DNA of 64,000 nt. Source: Mactra quadrangularis (lineage: Eukaryota > Mollusca > Bivalvia > Venerida > Mactridae). Made by a program: the position numbers and the translations under genes. The notes beneath the pieces were generated by a model. That model did no database searches. It was not told the DNA's origin and saw nothing but the letters and a program-made list of their open reading frames with translations. How positions within the stretch are numbered: position 1 is the first letter of the stretch; each line of letters begins with the position of its first letter. The stretch covers positions 41,239,917 through 41,303,916 of the forward strand of contig CM046298.1 of NCBI GenBank assembly GCA_025267735.1, written 5' to 3'. Shown here one piece after another: positions 25,725 to 37,029 of the stretch.

Positions 25725-26886
25725 TTTTAAACTATTGACAAATTTTAATGAAAAAAAACCTACGTATTATGAGTTTTTAAAACATAAAAAATAGTAACTA
25801 CACTTAAATGTAACTAAAAATAAAAAATAATTATACTTGTAAAGACTAAATATATAACTTGCTTTTTCCAACAATAAAAATAATTAGAATTCATATGTGA
25901 TTAAAACAATGATTAAACATTAAAGAACTTTAAAGAATGCTCAAAACAAAAACAAAATGATTTTGTAAGTGATTGACAGGACAAGTCAACCTGCTGTACA
26001 GTATCTAAATGTACTGTCAGTAACGAGTACTGTCTTAGTCATTGCCTGGCCGTGACCAGAACAATGACAGGTGCTTTTCTCGCCATATGTGTCAACACGT
26101 CCGTGCAATGTCGTTCACTCACAAATCTGTCCATTACAGAAAACATTAGTTTATTAAATAACAATATCATCATGTATCATAAAACAGTAAATACACTGAA
26201 ATATAGTATAAAAAATAACTTTACTGTACAAAAAATAACCTACATCATTTGAAAGAATTAACTCACCAGAAAAAAATCTTAGATTGAAAAATAACCTACT
26301 AGCAAAAATAAAGTAAAAAAATGACAAATTCAAAGTAAAAAAATAGGAGAAAAAACATGCAAACACATCATGAACTCTGTTTATATCAACTGGAGAGGTA
26401 AGACTCCGTAACCAAGTCATATCAACCATCTCCATTTGACCAGTGTCTAGTGTCTGTCGCATGTAAAACCTTAAATTTTAAAAAAAAAAACCTACATCAA
26501 CTAGAAAAAATAACCTACAGCAAAAATTTAAGATTAAAAAAATAATCTACTAGCGAAATTAATGATGAAAAAAGAAAAGAAAATTACCAAAAAAAATAAC
26601 CTACAGCAAAAATTTAAGATTAAAAAAATTACCTACTAGCAAAATTAATGATGAAAAAAGAAAAGAAAAAAAACAAAGGAAAAGTAAAAAAATAGGAGAA
26701 AAAACATGCAAACACATCATGAACTCTGTTTATATCAACTGGAGAGGTAAGACTCCGTAACCAAGTCATATCAACCATCTCCATTTGACCAGTGTCTAGT
26801 GTCTGTCGCATGTAAAACCTTAAATTATAAAAAAAACCTACATCAACTAGAAAAAATAAAATGCAGCAAAAGTTTAAGATTAAATT

Positions 26887-27070
26887 TTATTTATTGGAGT
26901 TAACGCCGTATCAACACAATTTAGGTCATTTCACGGCGTCCAGCGCACCTAACCTAGCTTTCCTGGACCATTGTCTATAACCAGTACTCACCTACCCTTC
27001 CACAAGGCCGGAAACTTCTCCATATTATCTAATCAATGGAGGAAAATCGACATTATTGTCAAATTTTCAT
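26887..27070 (-). mobile_element. SINE family A, copy 3, head missing
   Basis: Carries the trailer and body of SINE A (GGAGTTAACGCCGTATCAAC on the plus strand) but stops at CAAATTTTCAT, before the tRNA-like head. It lies inside the satellite, which resumes directly after it. Confidence 0.8.
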
Positions 27071-28547
27071 TTTAAGATTAAAAAAATAATCTACTAGCAA
27101 AATTAATGATGAAAAAAGAAAAGAAAATTACCAAAAAAAAAAAAAACCTACAGCAAAAATTTAAGATTAAAAAAATAATCTACTAGCAAATTTAATTATG
27201 AAAAAAGAAAAGAAAGTTACCAAAAAAAAAAATAACCTACAGCAAAAATTTAAGATTAAAAAAATGATATTAACAAAGGAAAAGTAAAAATAGAAAAAAG
27301 ACATGCAAACACATCACCGACTCCGTTAACATCAATTGGAGAGGTAAGACTCAGTGAGTCATATCGACCAATCTCCATTTGACCAGTGCCTAGTATCTAT
27401 CGCATGTAAAACCTTAAATTGTAAAAAACCTACATCAACTGCAAAAATAACCTACAAGCAAAAATTTAAGAATAAAAAATAATCTACTAGCAAAATTTAT
27501 GATGAAAAAAGAAAAGAAAATTAACAAAAAAAACCTACAGCAAAAATTTAAGATTAAAAAAATAATCTACTAGCAAATTTAATGATGAAAATAGAAAAGA
27601 AAATTAACAAAAAAATAACCTACAGCAAAAATTTAAGATTAAAAAAAAATAACCTACTAGCAAAATTAATGATGAAAAAAAAAAGATATTAACAAAGGAA
27701 AAGTAAAAATAGAAAAAAAGACATACAAACACACCACCGACTCCGTTAACATCAATTGGAGAGGTAAGACTCAGTGAGTCATATCGACCAATCTCCATTT
27801 GACCAGTGCCTAGTATCTATCGCATGTAAAACCGTAAATTGTAAAAAAACCTACATCAACTGCAAAAAATAACCTACAAGCAAAAATTTAAGAATAAAAA
27901 AATAATCTACTAGCAAAATTAATGATGTAAAAAGAAAAGAAAATTAACAAAAAAAAATAACCTACAGCAAAAATTTAAGATTAAAAAAATAATCTACTAG
28001 CAAATTTAATGATGAAAATAGAAAAGAAAATTAACAAAAAAATAACCTACAGCAAAAATTTAAGATTAAAAAAAAATAACCTACTAGCAAAATTAATGAT
28101 GAAAAAAAAATGATATTAACAAAGGAAAAGTAAAAATAGAAAAAAGACATGCAAACACATCACCGACTCCGTTAACATCAATTGGAGAGGTAAGACTCAG
28201 TGAGTCATATCGACCAATCTCCATTTGACCAGTGCCTAGTATCTATCGCATGTAAAACCTTAAATTGAAAAAAAAACCTACATCAACTGCAAAAAATAAC
28301 CTACAAGCAAAATTCTAAGATTGGTAAAAAAAACCTACTAGCAAAAAACCAAAAATGACACAATCAAAGTAAAAAAAAAACACAGAAAAAAACTATGCTA
28401 ACACATCATGAACTCTGTTTATATCAATTGGAGAGGTAAGACTCCGTGACCAAGTCATATCGACCATCTCCATTTGACCAGTGTCTAGTGTCTGTGGCAT
28501 GATAAACCTTAAAATAAATTGGTAAAATAAACCTTCTAGCAAAACAA

Positions 28548-29300
28548 GAGCACCGCTAGGCGGAGCATTATATGCCCGAAAGTGTTGTTTTTTAAGTTTG
28601 AATATTGTGAACCAAATGGAACTTAAGTATAGCTTCCGAAACTGTTTTCAGTTTTAAAGTAATAGTGACCTTGACCTTTGACCTTGTGACCCCAAAATCA
28701 ATAGGGGTCTTTTACCCGATATGGACAATCATCATATGAGGTTTAAATATTGTGGGCCAAATGAAACTTAAGTTATGCTCCGGAAACTGCTTTCAGTTTT
28801 AAGGTAATAGTGACCTTGACCTTTGACCTTGTGACCCCAAAATCAATAGGGGTCTTCTACCCGATATGGACAATCATCATATGAAGTTTAAATATTGTGG
28901 AACAAATGAAACTTACGTTATGGTCCGGAAACTGCTTTCAGTTTTAAGGTAATAGTGACCTTGACCTTTGACCTTGTGACCCTAAAATCAATAGGGGTCT
29001 TCTACCCAATATGGACAATCATCATATGATGTTTAAATATTGTGGGCAAAATGGAACTTAAGTTATGCTCCGGAAACTGTTTCAGTTTTAAGGTAATAGT
29101 GACCTTGACCTTTGACCTTGTGACCCTAAAATCGATAGGGGTCTTCTACCCGATATGGACAATCATTGTATGAAGTTTGAATATTGTGGGCCAAATGGAA
29201 CTTAAGTTAAGCTCCGGAAACCAAATTGCTAACAGACGGACGAACAGACAGACGCCAGGGGGTATAACATAATATACCCGAAATTCTTTCGGGCATATAA
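28548..29300 (+). mobile_element. Inverted-repeat element carrying AGGTCA half-site array
   Basis: The 15-bp TTATATGCCCGAAAG at 28568-28582 is the exact reverse complement of 29286-29300. A small CCGCTAGGCGG hairpin lies just outside the left repeat. Inside are four full and one partial units of about 145 bp, starting near 28597, 28741, 28886, 29031 and 29176. Each full unit holds GTGACCTTGACCTTTGACC at about 28666, 28810, 28956 and 29100. A CAGACGGACGAACAGACAG stretch precedes the right end. The unit interrupts the satellite, which continues on both sides. It has no coding capacity. Similar sequences are, to my knowledge, common in bivalve genomes. Confidence 0.75.
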
Positions 29301-29725
29301 AAAATGTAAAAAAAGAAAACAAAAATGACAAAATCAAAGTAAAAAAAAACCAGAAAAAACTTTGCTAACACATCATGAACTCTGTTTATATCAACTGGAG
29401 AGGTAAGACTCCGTGACCAAGTCATATCGACCAATCTCCATTTGACCAGTGTCTAGTGTCTGTGGCATGATAAACCTTAGATTGTAAAAAAAACTACATC
29501 AAATGCAAAAAATAACCAACAAGCAAAATTCTAAGATTGGTAAAATAAACCTACTAGCAAAAAAAATGTAAAAAAAGGAAACAAAAATGACAAAAAGTAA
29601 AAAAATGGAGAAAAAAAATGCAAACACATCATGAACTCCACATAGTATCTAGTGTTTATGGCATGATAAACCTTAAATTCTAAAAATAACCTACATCAAC
29701 GGCAAAAAATTACCTACTAGCAAAA

Positions 29726-30012
29726 CCCGGGTCGATAGCGCAGTTGGTAGCGCGCTGGGATTTGGATACTCGTGCCCGAGGGGGTGCAGGTTCGAATCCC
29801 ACCCGAGGAGGTTATACCCTTCCATGAAAATTTGACAATAATGTCGATTTTCCTCCATTGATTAGATAATATGGAGAAGTTTACGGCCTTGTGGAAGGGT
29901 AGGTGAGTACTGATTATAGACAATGGTCCCGGAAAGCTAGGTTAGGTGCGCTGGACGCCGTGAAATGACCTAAATTGTGTTGATACGGCGTTAACTCCAA
30001 TAAATAAAATAA
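29726..30012 (+). mobile_element. SINE family A, copy 4, best preserved
   Basis: Head GGGTCGATAGCGCAGTTGGT (A box region) and GGTTCGAATCCC (perfect B box), then the body and an AATAAATAAAATAAAATAAA tail. ACCTACTAGCAAA lies on both sides (29712-29724, 30016-30028), but the host satellite itself uses this phrase, so its value as a target duplication is limited. Confidence 0.9.
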
Positions 30013-30269
30013 AATAAACCTACTAGCAAATGTTATTAGAAATATTACAAAAATAGAATGGTAAAATATATATGTAAAATTCAAAAATTGTGCAGGCACA
30101 TCACATACTCCTTATCAATACTGAAAAATAAAGCGACCACACCATTATTATTATCTCTGTTTGAACATTTTCGATTGTCAATAACAACTTTGAAATGGAA
30201 TATAAACAATAATTAAAAATAGTTTCATACAATAAATTAGATGTTGTAAAAACGTTTTGGGCTGAGAAT

Positions 30270-31455
30270 GCAAAATGCTAAAAACAGTTTTGCTGTGTTT
30301 GCTTTTTTAATGCTTACAGAGTTATCATGTGTCATACAGCAACACAGAAAAAAATATCAAAACAGTAATGCTATGTTCGCTTAATAAAAGCTTACAGAGT
30401 TATTATCTGTCATACAGCTACAAAGAAAGAACTAATCAAAACAGTTATGCTATGTTTGCTTTAAAAAATGCTTATGGAGTTGTTATGTGTCATACAGTGA
30501 CAAAGAAAGAAATGATCAAAACAGCCATGCTATGTTTGCTGCATAAAATATTTTCAGAATTATTATGTGTCATACAGCGACAAAGAAAGTATAACGCTCA
30601 AAACAGTAATGCTATGTTTACTCTATTAAAATGCTTACAGAGTTGTCATGTGTCATTCAGCCACAAAGAGAGTTTTTTTTGTGTCCTACAGTGACAAAGA
30701 AAGAAAATATAAAAATAGTTATGCTATATGTTTGCTGTATAAAATGCTTACAGAGTTTTTATGTGTCATACAGCGAGAGAAATGATCAAAACAGTTATGC
30801 TATGTTTGCTTTATAAAATGCTTGCGGATATATTATGTGCCATACAGCGACAAAGAAAGAACTGATCAAAACAGTTATGCTATGTTTGCTTTATAAAATG
30901 CTTGCGGAAATATTATGTGCCATACAGCGACAAAGAAAGAACTGATCAAAACAGTTATGCTTTGTTTGCTTTATAAAATGCTTATGGAGTTATTATGTGT
31001 CATACAGCGACAAAGAAAGAAATGATCAAAACAGTTATGCTATGTTTGCTTTATAAAATGCTTATGGAGTTATGATGTGTCATACAGCGACAAAGAAAGA
31101 AATGATCAAAACAGTTATACTAGGTTTGCTGTATAAAATGCTTACAGAGTTTTTATGTGTCATACAGTGACAAAGAAAGAAATGATCAAAACAGTAATGC
31201 TTTGTTTGCTGTATAAAATATTTCAGAATTATTATGTGTCATACAGCAACAAAGAAAGTACAACCATCAAAATAGTGATGCTATGTTTACTTTATTAAAA
31301 TGCTTACTGAGTTTTTATGTGTCATACAGAGACAAAAAAAGAAATGATCAAAACAGTTATACTATGTTTGCTGTATAGAATGCTTACAGAGTTTTTATGT
31401 GTCATAAAGCGACAAAGAAAGAAATTATCAAAATAGTTATGCTATGTTTGCTGGT
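30270..31455. repeat. 80-bp tandem satellite, about 14 copies
   Basis: The unit contains CAGCGACAAAGAAAGAAATG, ATCAAAACAGTTATGCTATG and ATTATGTGTCATA. From about 30787 to 31427 the spacing is a steady 80 bp; the left part is more diverged and has indels. Because 80 is not a multiple of three, the open frame at 30329-30694 is a by-product. Confidence 0.9.
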
Positions 31456-31639
31456 GAATTCCAGTACAAAGTTTAACTGAACCATCAGCCTTATATATCT
31501 GAATCATGAAAATAAGGCTTAAATATCAACACTTCCTCACTTTGCTTTACAATCAAGCTTTTTAAGAGTTATGATATAATTGTTTGAACAAGAAATATAA
31601 TTTGAAAATCAGGTTAAAGCCGAATTTTTCTGCAGATGG

Positions 31640-32600
31640 GGAAAATTTACATCAAGTTAACTGTTAATACAAAAGAAAGTCATATTTAATAAATTGCATA
31701 TAAAAAGGTATACCAAGGGCAATAATTCATCATGAAGTAAGAGTGTTTAAAATCCACAAAATATTTTAAATGAGACAAACTAAACTATTAATGCAAAAAT
31801 ACAAAGGGAAATAATCCATAATTTAGTCAAGTGGAGTTGTGGTTACTTCCTAATTCGGTTTAACACATGATATGTAATCATTGTATGAAAATTCATCAAG
31901 ATCTGACCCTAAATGGCAGAGGTATCAAACATATTAACATTAATGCAAAATTACCAATGGAAATAATTTATAATAAAGCCAGGAAGAATAAAGTATACAT
32001 TCTAATTCTGTTCAACACATGGTATGTTATTATTGTATGGATCTGACACTAATTGGCAGAGATATCCAACAAATTGAAAACTTTAACACAAAAAAGCAAA
32101 GGTAAAATCCATAATTGAGCCAGGTAGAGTTGTGGTTACTTTCTAATTCAGTTTATCACATAACTTATGGAATCATTGTTTGCAATTTCTTCAGAATCTG
32201 ACCATAAATGGCAGAGATATGCAACAAATTGAAATCTTTAACACAAAAATTACAAGGAAAATAATCCATAATTAAGCCAGGAAGAGTTGTAGTTACTTTC
32301 TAATTCTTTACATCACAGGGTATGTTATCATTGTATGAAGTTTCGTAGAGATCTGACTATAAATGGCAGAAATATATGAAACAATAAAAACTTCAACCCA
32401 ATTGTTAACACCAAAATTACAAAGGTAAATAATCCATAATAAAGGCAGGTAGGAGTTGTGGTTACTTTTTTATTCTGTTCCTCACATGGTATGTTATTAT
32501 TTTATGAAGTTTCATTAGGATCTGACTATAAATGCCAAAAATATATGGAAAAGAAAAACTTTAACACAATTGTTAACAACACCCTAACCCTGCCCATGTT
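31640..32600. repeat. Degenerate tandem array, about 155-bp unit
   Basis: Phrases AATAATCCATAAT-AAGCCAG, AGTTGTGGTTACTTTCTAAT, ACATGGTATGTTAT and ATCTGACTATAAATGGCAGA recur at roughly 142-167-bp intervals (about 31812, 31968, 32110, 32265, 32432). No coding signal. Confidence 0.7.
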
Positions 32601-32791
32601 TCACTTAACTATTAGCCAAATATTCTCGTTGAAAAATCTGGCTTAAAAAAGATAAATATAATTGCACTTATCTTTTTTTTCAAATGACCATTCATCTACT
32701 GTTCACTACCATCTAAAACAATCTTCCACACAGTTGTATTATCTGAAATAATAAATCGAAGAACTGATGGTGCAGTGTTAATGGAATTTTA

Positions 32792-32845
32792 TTTGTTTGT
32801 TTGGGTTTTACGGCGCACCAACACAGAAAGGTCATATCGCGCCGA
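32792..32845 (-). mobile_element. 54-bp SINE-tail insertion with 14-bp duplication
   Basis: The insert is a T-rich stretch (TTTGTTTGTTTGGGTTTTAC) plus AAAGGTCATATCGCGCCGA, which resembles the 3' end of SINE-type elements read backwards. It is flanked by a perfect 14-bp TTAATGGAATTTTA at 32778-32791 and 32846-32859. It is a severely 5'-truncated retroposed copy. Confidence 0.8.
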
Positions 32846-33049
32846 TTAATGGAATTTTAAAAAGCTGATCATGACGCTACTCTTAAGAAAAATAGTAAAA
32901 CAAGAGCAGTTAAATGACAGCTTTCTTGACTTTTCTAATGTTTCATTCATGGCATAGCTTATCTTTCAACAAAAGTGCTATCAAGACAAGATTTAGCTTT
33001 CCTTAGGAAATTAAAAAATCAGTCAAACAATAGTTACAAAGTCATAAAT

Positions 33050-33693
33050 TTTGTAAAATATGAAAAGGGCATAACTCCAAAACATACATCTCAAGTACTG
33101 TTCATTCATAGTTGTTTAGATGTAGTATCAATGAATAAGCATACCATCTAATGAACTTTCATTTAAATTTCTTTGTAAGTAATAAAGATATTTCAATTGG
33201 AACAAATTTTTAATATTAAATATTTCAGTTTAATGGGCATAACTCCCATAATAATTAGTCAAGAGCTATGTCCTTTATAGTTGTGATGACATAGTACTGG
33301 TCAATAAGCATAACAACTTTCACTTAATTACCTTGATGAAAATTGAAAAAAAATCACTTTGAAGTACTTTAACCTTTCTAAGTTTTACAGTTCAAAACAA
33401 GTTTAAAGGGAGCATAACTCTGAGAATAATTTATCCAGAATTATATCCCTTTGTAGAAGTGAAGATGTGGTACTGTCAAATAAGCCTTTCAACGTACAAT
33501 CAAATATCTTCATTATTAAAAAAAATACATTCAGTTTGAACAAACTTTAACATTCACTGTAAAAGTATAAAGGAGCATAACTTCAAATCAAATTGATCCA
33601 GAGTAATGTCCCTTTATAGTTAGATGGATGTAGAGCTGATGACTAAGCTTGCAAATACATGTACGTTTATAACTAGTAAAAATATCACAATTT
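33050..33693. repeat. Degenerate tandem array, about 168-bp unit
   Basis: Four units start with GGGCATAACTC-like phrases near 33066, 33235, 33408 and 33572, followed by a TCC-TTATAGTTG phrase and AATAAGC. Confidence 0.65.
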
Positions 33694-33706
33694 GAACAAT
33701 GTTTAA

Positions 33707-33993
33707 CACGGGTTAATAGTGCAGTTGGTAGCACGTCGGGATTCGGAATCTCGTGTCCCTAAGGGGTACGGGTTTGAAATCCCACCAGAGGAGGTTATAC
33801 CCTTCCATGAAAATTAGACTATAATGTCAATTTTTCTTCATTGATTAGATAATATGGAGAAGTTGCCGGCCTTATGGAAGGGAAAGTGAGTACTGGTTAT
33901 AGACAAGGGTCAAGGAAAGCTAGGTTAGGTGCGCTGGATGCTGTAAAATGACCTAAAATGTGTTGAAACAGTGTTAAATCCAATTTAAAAAAA
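33707..33993 (+). mobile_element. SINE family A, copy 5
   Basis: Diverged copy: TAATAGTGCAGTTGGTAGCA head, GGGTTTGAAATCCC in place of the B box, and the usual body. The perfect 13-bp duplication GAACAATGTTTAA is at 33694-33706 and 33994-34006. Confidence 0.85.
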
Positions 33994-34303
33994 GAACAAT
34001 GTTTAATCATAAATGCTTAAGTATGAACAAGCTTAACTCAGAAACTTTCCCATAATAGACATGTAAATAATCATAAGTGCCATAATAAGAACAGCCTTGT
34101 AACAGCAAATACAAAATAGAAGCTAAATATGAGGCCCCGACAATGAATTGTTTGATTATCCAATTGACTTTAAACTTTACTTTAAAACTTCATACATGTT
34201 CTATCACTAGCATAATTCAATAAACTGGCATCAGCTTTACAATTAACCTGCCTGTCAAATGTTTATTTAAACGACAACTTTACAGTAAGTGCACACAATT
34301 TTG

Positions 34304-34625
34304 TTTGTTTGTTTGTTTGTTTTTGTTGGGTTTAATGCAGTAGCAACACATTTTATAGGTCATACAAAGGCGGTCAACCTACTCACGGTTCCTGAAAAGG
34401 CTAAATCTCTGGATTTAGCTGTTAATCAACTACTAAGTGCATACTTTCGTCAGTGACTGACAACTGCCCTACATAATTAAAAATCATTGGTAGGAGGGAG
34501 AATGGCTGTAGAAATAATTTCATGACCAAGCTCCAAATAAGTATGCCCCCCTCCCCCCGGAATCGAACCCTCGACCCCTGGATCAGTAGACTTGCGTGCT
34601 ACCAACTGAGCTAGCCGGGTGGCTT
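34304..34625 (-). mobile_element. SINE family B, near full length
   Basis: On the minus strand a tRNA-like head (CCCGGCTAGCTCAGTTGGTA) is followed by the body with GTAGGGCAGTTGTCAGTCAC and AATCCAGAGATTTAGCC, ending in an AAACAAACAAAC tail. The 11-mers ACACAATTTTG (34293-34303) and ACACAGTTTTG (34626-34636) form a duplication with one change. Confidence 0.85.
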
Positions 34626-34779
34626 ACACAGTTTTGTACAAAAACTTAGTAAGTATTATGCTTTTTTAGATCAGAACAGCCTATTATCCCTTCCATTGGA
34701 TTTTTGATAAATAATTCCAAGTATTTTACATAACATCATGTGGACAAGTTTTTTACTTATCCGTTAAAAATTCTAATAA

Positions 34780-35220
34780 GAGCTGTCAGAGGAGACAGCA
34801 TGCTTAACTAAGTAAGTATTTGTCACAGGAGATGTAGTTGATGATAAGGAACATACATATTTTAAAATTTGAGAATATAACCTTAACAAATTTAAAGTAA
34901 AAAAATAAAAAAAAGTTCATGGAGACAATTTTGAAAACAAAATGTATTTGGAGTTATGAACCTTGTCACATGAGATGTGATTGATGATAAGGAACATATA
35001 TTTAAAGTTTGAAGTCAATACCTAATGAAATAAAAGAGTTGCAGTAAAAACATCTTTTTTAAAGAAAACTCAATGTTCAAAGGGGGATATTTCTGAAATA
35101 AATTGTATAAGGAGTTATGAACCTTGTCACATGAGATGAGGTTGATAATAAGGAATTGATATATTTAAAGTTTGAAGTCAATATCGAAAGAAATAAAACA
35201 GTTGAAGGCCACAACCAGTT
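34780..35220. repeat. Tandem array, about 145-bp unit, three copies
   Basis: TTGTCACATGAGATG or TTGTCACAGGAGATG and GATGATAAGGAACATA recur near 34820, 34966 and 35117. It begins with an AGAGCTGTCAGAGGA phrase. No coding signal is seen. Confidence 0.6.
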
Positions 35221-35639
35221 GATCATGTGTTCTACGGATTTTTCTAGAAAAGAAATGGGGCGAGCGAGCGAAGAAATTTTTTTGTAAAAAGTCTTTATTC
35301 ACTTGGGTTTATATAGCGGTTTGACCAAATTTTTATGAGCAAGCGAGGAAATAAAAATATTTTTTTTGTAAATCTGTCAACATTAAGGTGCGAGCGAATA
35401 CATAGAGCATATGATTAATTTGTTGTGGCCCTATAGTAAAAAATATTTTACTGCACAAACCTTTAATCAGAAATATGGACGCAGACGCAGACGCTAGGGC
35501 GAGTAGGAGAGCTCTCAATTTACTTTGTAAAGTCAAGCGAAAAATCATAACCCCAGAAGGAAAAATTGAGATGAGATTGTGAGTAAAATCTTAGCAAAAC
35601 CAGTGCAGTGGTTTTATAATAATTTGTGGTTGATAGGGG

Positions 35640-35830
35640 TCCCAATCTCTGTAAACAGAGAGCCTGTTCTACTCGCGTTGTCGTACTGGATCTCTACTTA
35701 GTCAATGCAAGGTCACGTCGAGATGACCTTTGTATCGACCAATCAATGCCTAGCTTTCATCTAGACGAAAACACTATTAATCACGTTTTGATTTCGTAAT
35801 TTGTATTTTTAGACCAAGGTTTGCATGCAA
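35640..35830 (+). repeat. Interspersed repeat, copy 2 (pair at 16.26 kb)
   Basis: Shares AAGGTCACGTCGAGATGA, ACCAATCAATGC, TAGCTTTCATCTAGAC and TTTGATTTCGTAATTT with copy 1, in the same orientation and at the same spacing. Confidence 0.6.
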
Positions 35831-35999
35831 ATTTAACAGCGATATTATTTACAGTCTGCGATTGGGTGGCTCATTTCAAATTGCTGTAGTGAAAACCCTT
35901 GTAGTGAAGACATTCTACACAGGAAAAACTTTAACCTTATATTTTTGTTTTTGTTTATAAAAGGGCAATATTTAGGGGGCATGGGTTAGATTCCAAGAC

Positions 36000-36125
36000 A
36001 GGGCATACTTTTGTGGAGCTTGGTCATGAAATTATTTCTTCTGCCATTCTCCCTTCTACCAATAGTTCTCAATCATGTAGGGCAGTTGTCAGTCAGACAG
36101 TCACTGGTGAAAGTATGCGCCACAG
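36000..36125 (+). mobile_element. SINE family B, internal fragment
   Basis: GGAGCTTGGTCATGAAATTA, then CATTCTCCCTTCTACCAATA and GTAGGGCAGTTGTCAGTCAG match the middle of the full family B copies. Confidence 0.65.
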
Positions 36126-36139
36126 TGATTCCCTTTCAC

Positions 36140-36255
36140 AGTAAAAAAAACTGCTTCATACTACTTAAAAATGACTTACAAGCAAAAAATACACTAATGA
36201 ACATGGTCCGGACCTCCCAGACCCCCGCTGGATCCGCCCATGCCTTATGGATATT
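36140..36255 (-). mobile_element. GGCGGATCCAG-type MITE fragment
   Basis: On the minus strand GGGCGGATCCAGCGGGGGTC is followed by CATTAGTGTATTTTTTGC and TGTAAGTCATTTTTAAGTAG. The same order occurs at 48153-48300 on the plus strand. Confidence 0.6.
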
Positions 36256-37029
36256 TATAATATATTTAGTTACCCCACCCACTGATAGTTATTGTCAATT
36301 TCGACATTGAATTGATGAATCTTTATATCAATAGCATTTATGGGAAGGTGAGATTACACAGAATGGTATTTTAAAATGCAAATTTACAGATAAATATGGA
36401 GATAAAAATTGGAAGAAACAATAAACTTACCAAAAATCCAATTTATCCAAGCACAACAACATTTTAAGAACTTAAAAGTTGAATCGACCACGCTAAGTAC
36501 TGCCTAATCCATGCATTCAACACCTCGGGCTATGTTTATTGAGCGACAAAAAACCAGCCAATCAGGTTAAGTCCTATAAACCACGTGAATACTCAGGTAT
36601 GTAAAACACGGGTTTTGTGCGGAAATCAATGGAGTATAACTTTACACATATAATAACAGGAAATCAGTCAAGTACGACCATGCATCTAGCACTCGGAAAA
36701 GATCGACTTTTTATGGTATATTGAGCCCTTGACGTATCTATGCTTTAATACAGTTTCAACCCATCAAAAATTGAATGAAGTCTGTTATTTAAGAGTAAAA
36801 TACATAAAAGTCCAAACTATATCAGGCTCGTTAAATATTAAACAACATTCGGAAAACCGCTCCGGTGATTACGTACACTATCAACTGTGTTTCGCAGTAA
36901 TATCCGTGGTAGTTCCGAATGATTAAACAATAGGAGTTAGCACTGAAAATACTGGGGTATTCATTGTGATTAGATATACACTTAACAAAAGTTCTAACCG
37001 ATCACTTTTCAAATTTTGATTAAGTGAAA

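Larger units (their letters stand above)
26220..29720. repeat. AT-rich satellite with conserved 115-bp cores
   Basis: Cores start near 26356, 26705, 27302, 27722, 28148, 28391, 29363 and (truncated) 29619. Each core contains ACTGGAGAGGTAAGACTC or ATTGGAGAGGTAAGACTC, then CATCTCCATTTGACCAGTG. Between them are purine-rich spacers built from CCTACTAGCAAAA and AAATTTAAGATTAAAAAA phrases. Two core types are seen: the first two and the last ones share CATGAACTCTGTTTATATCA, while copies 3-5 share ACCGACTCCGTTAACATCAA. The array is interrupted by a SINE piece (26887-27070) and by an inverted-repeat element (28548-29300). Minus-strand frames across the cores are short and repeated, with no evidence of a gene. 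Confidence 0.8.

Noticed and set aside
25985..26150. Possible decayed EGF-like exon on the minus strand (reading DTYGEKSTCHCSGHGQAM)
   Set aside because: Only two or three cysteines fit, and neither splice borders nor neighbouring exons were found. The resemblance is too weak to annotate.
29726..29815. tRNA gene
   Set aside because: A-box and B-box motifs are present, but the segment is the head of a SINE followed by its body, tail and flanking duplication. The same applies to 1420-1650, 33707, 34304, 60683 and 63344.
30329..30816. Repeat-protein gene in the 80-bp array
   Set aside because: The unit length is not a multiple of three, so each copy changes frame. The open frame ends by chance and shows no domain.
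30270..31455. CRISPR-like array
   Set aside because: There is no short-repeat/unique-spacer pattern; the entire 80 bp repeats. The context is animal DNA.
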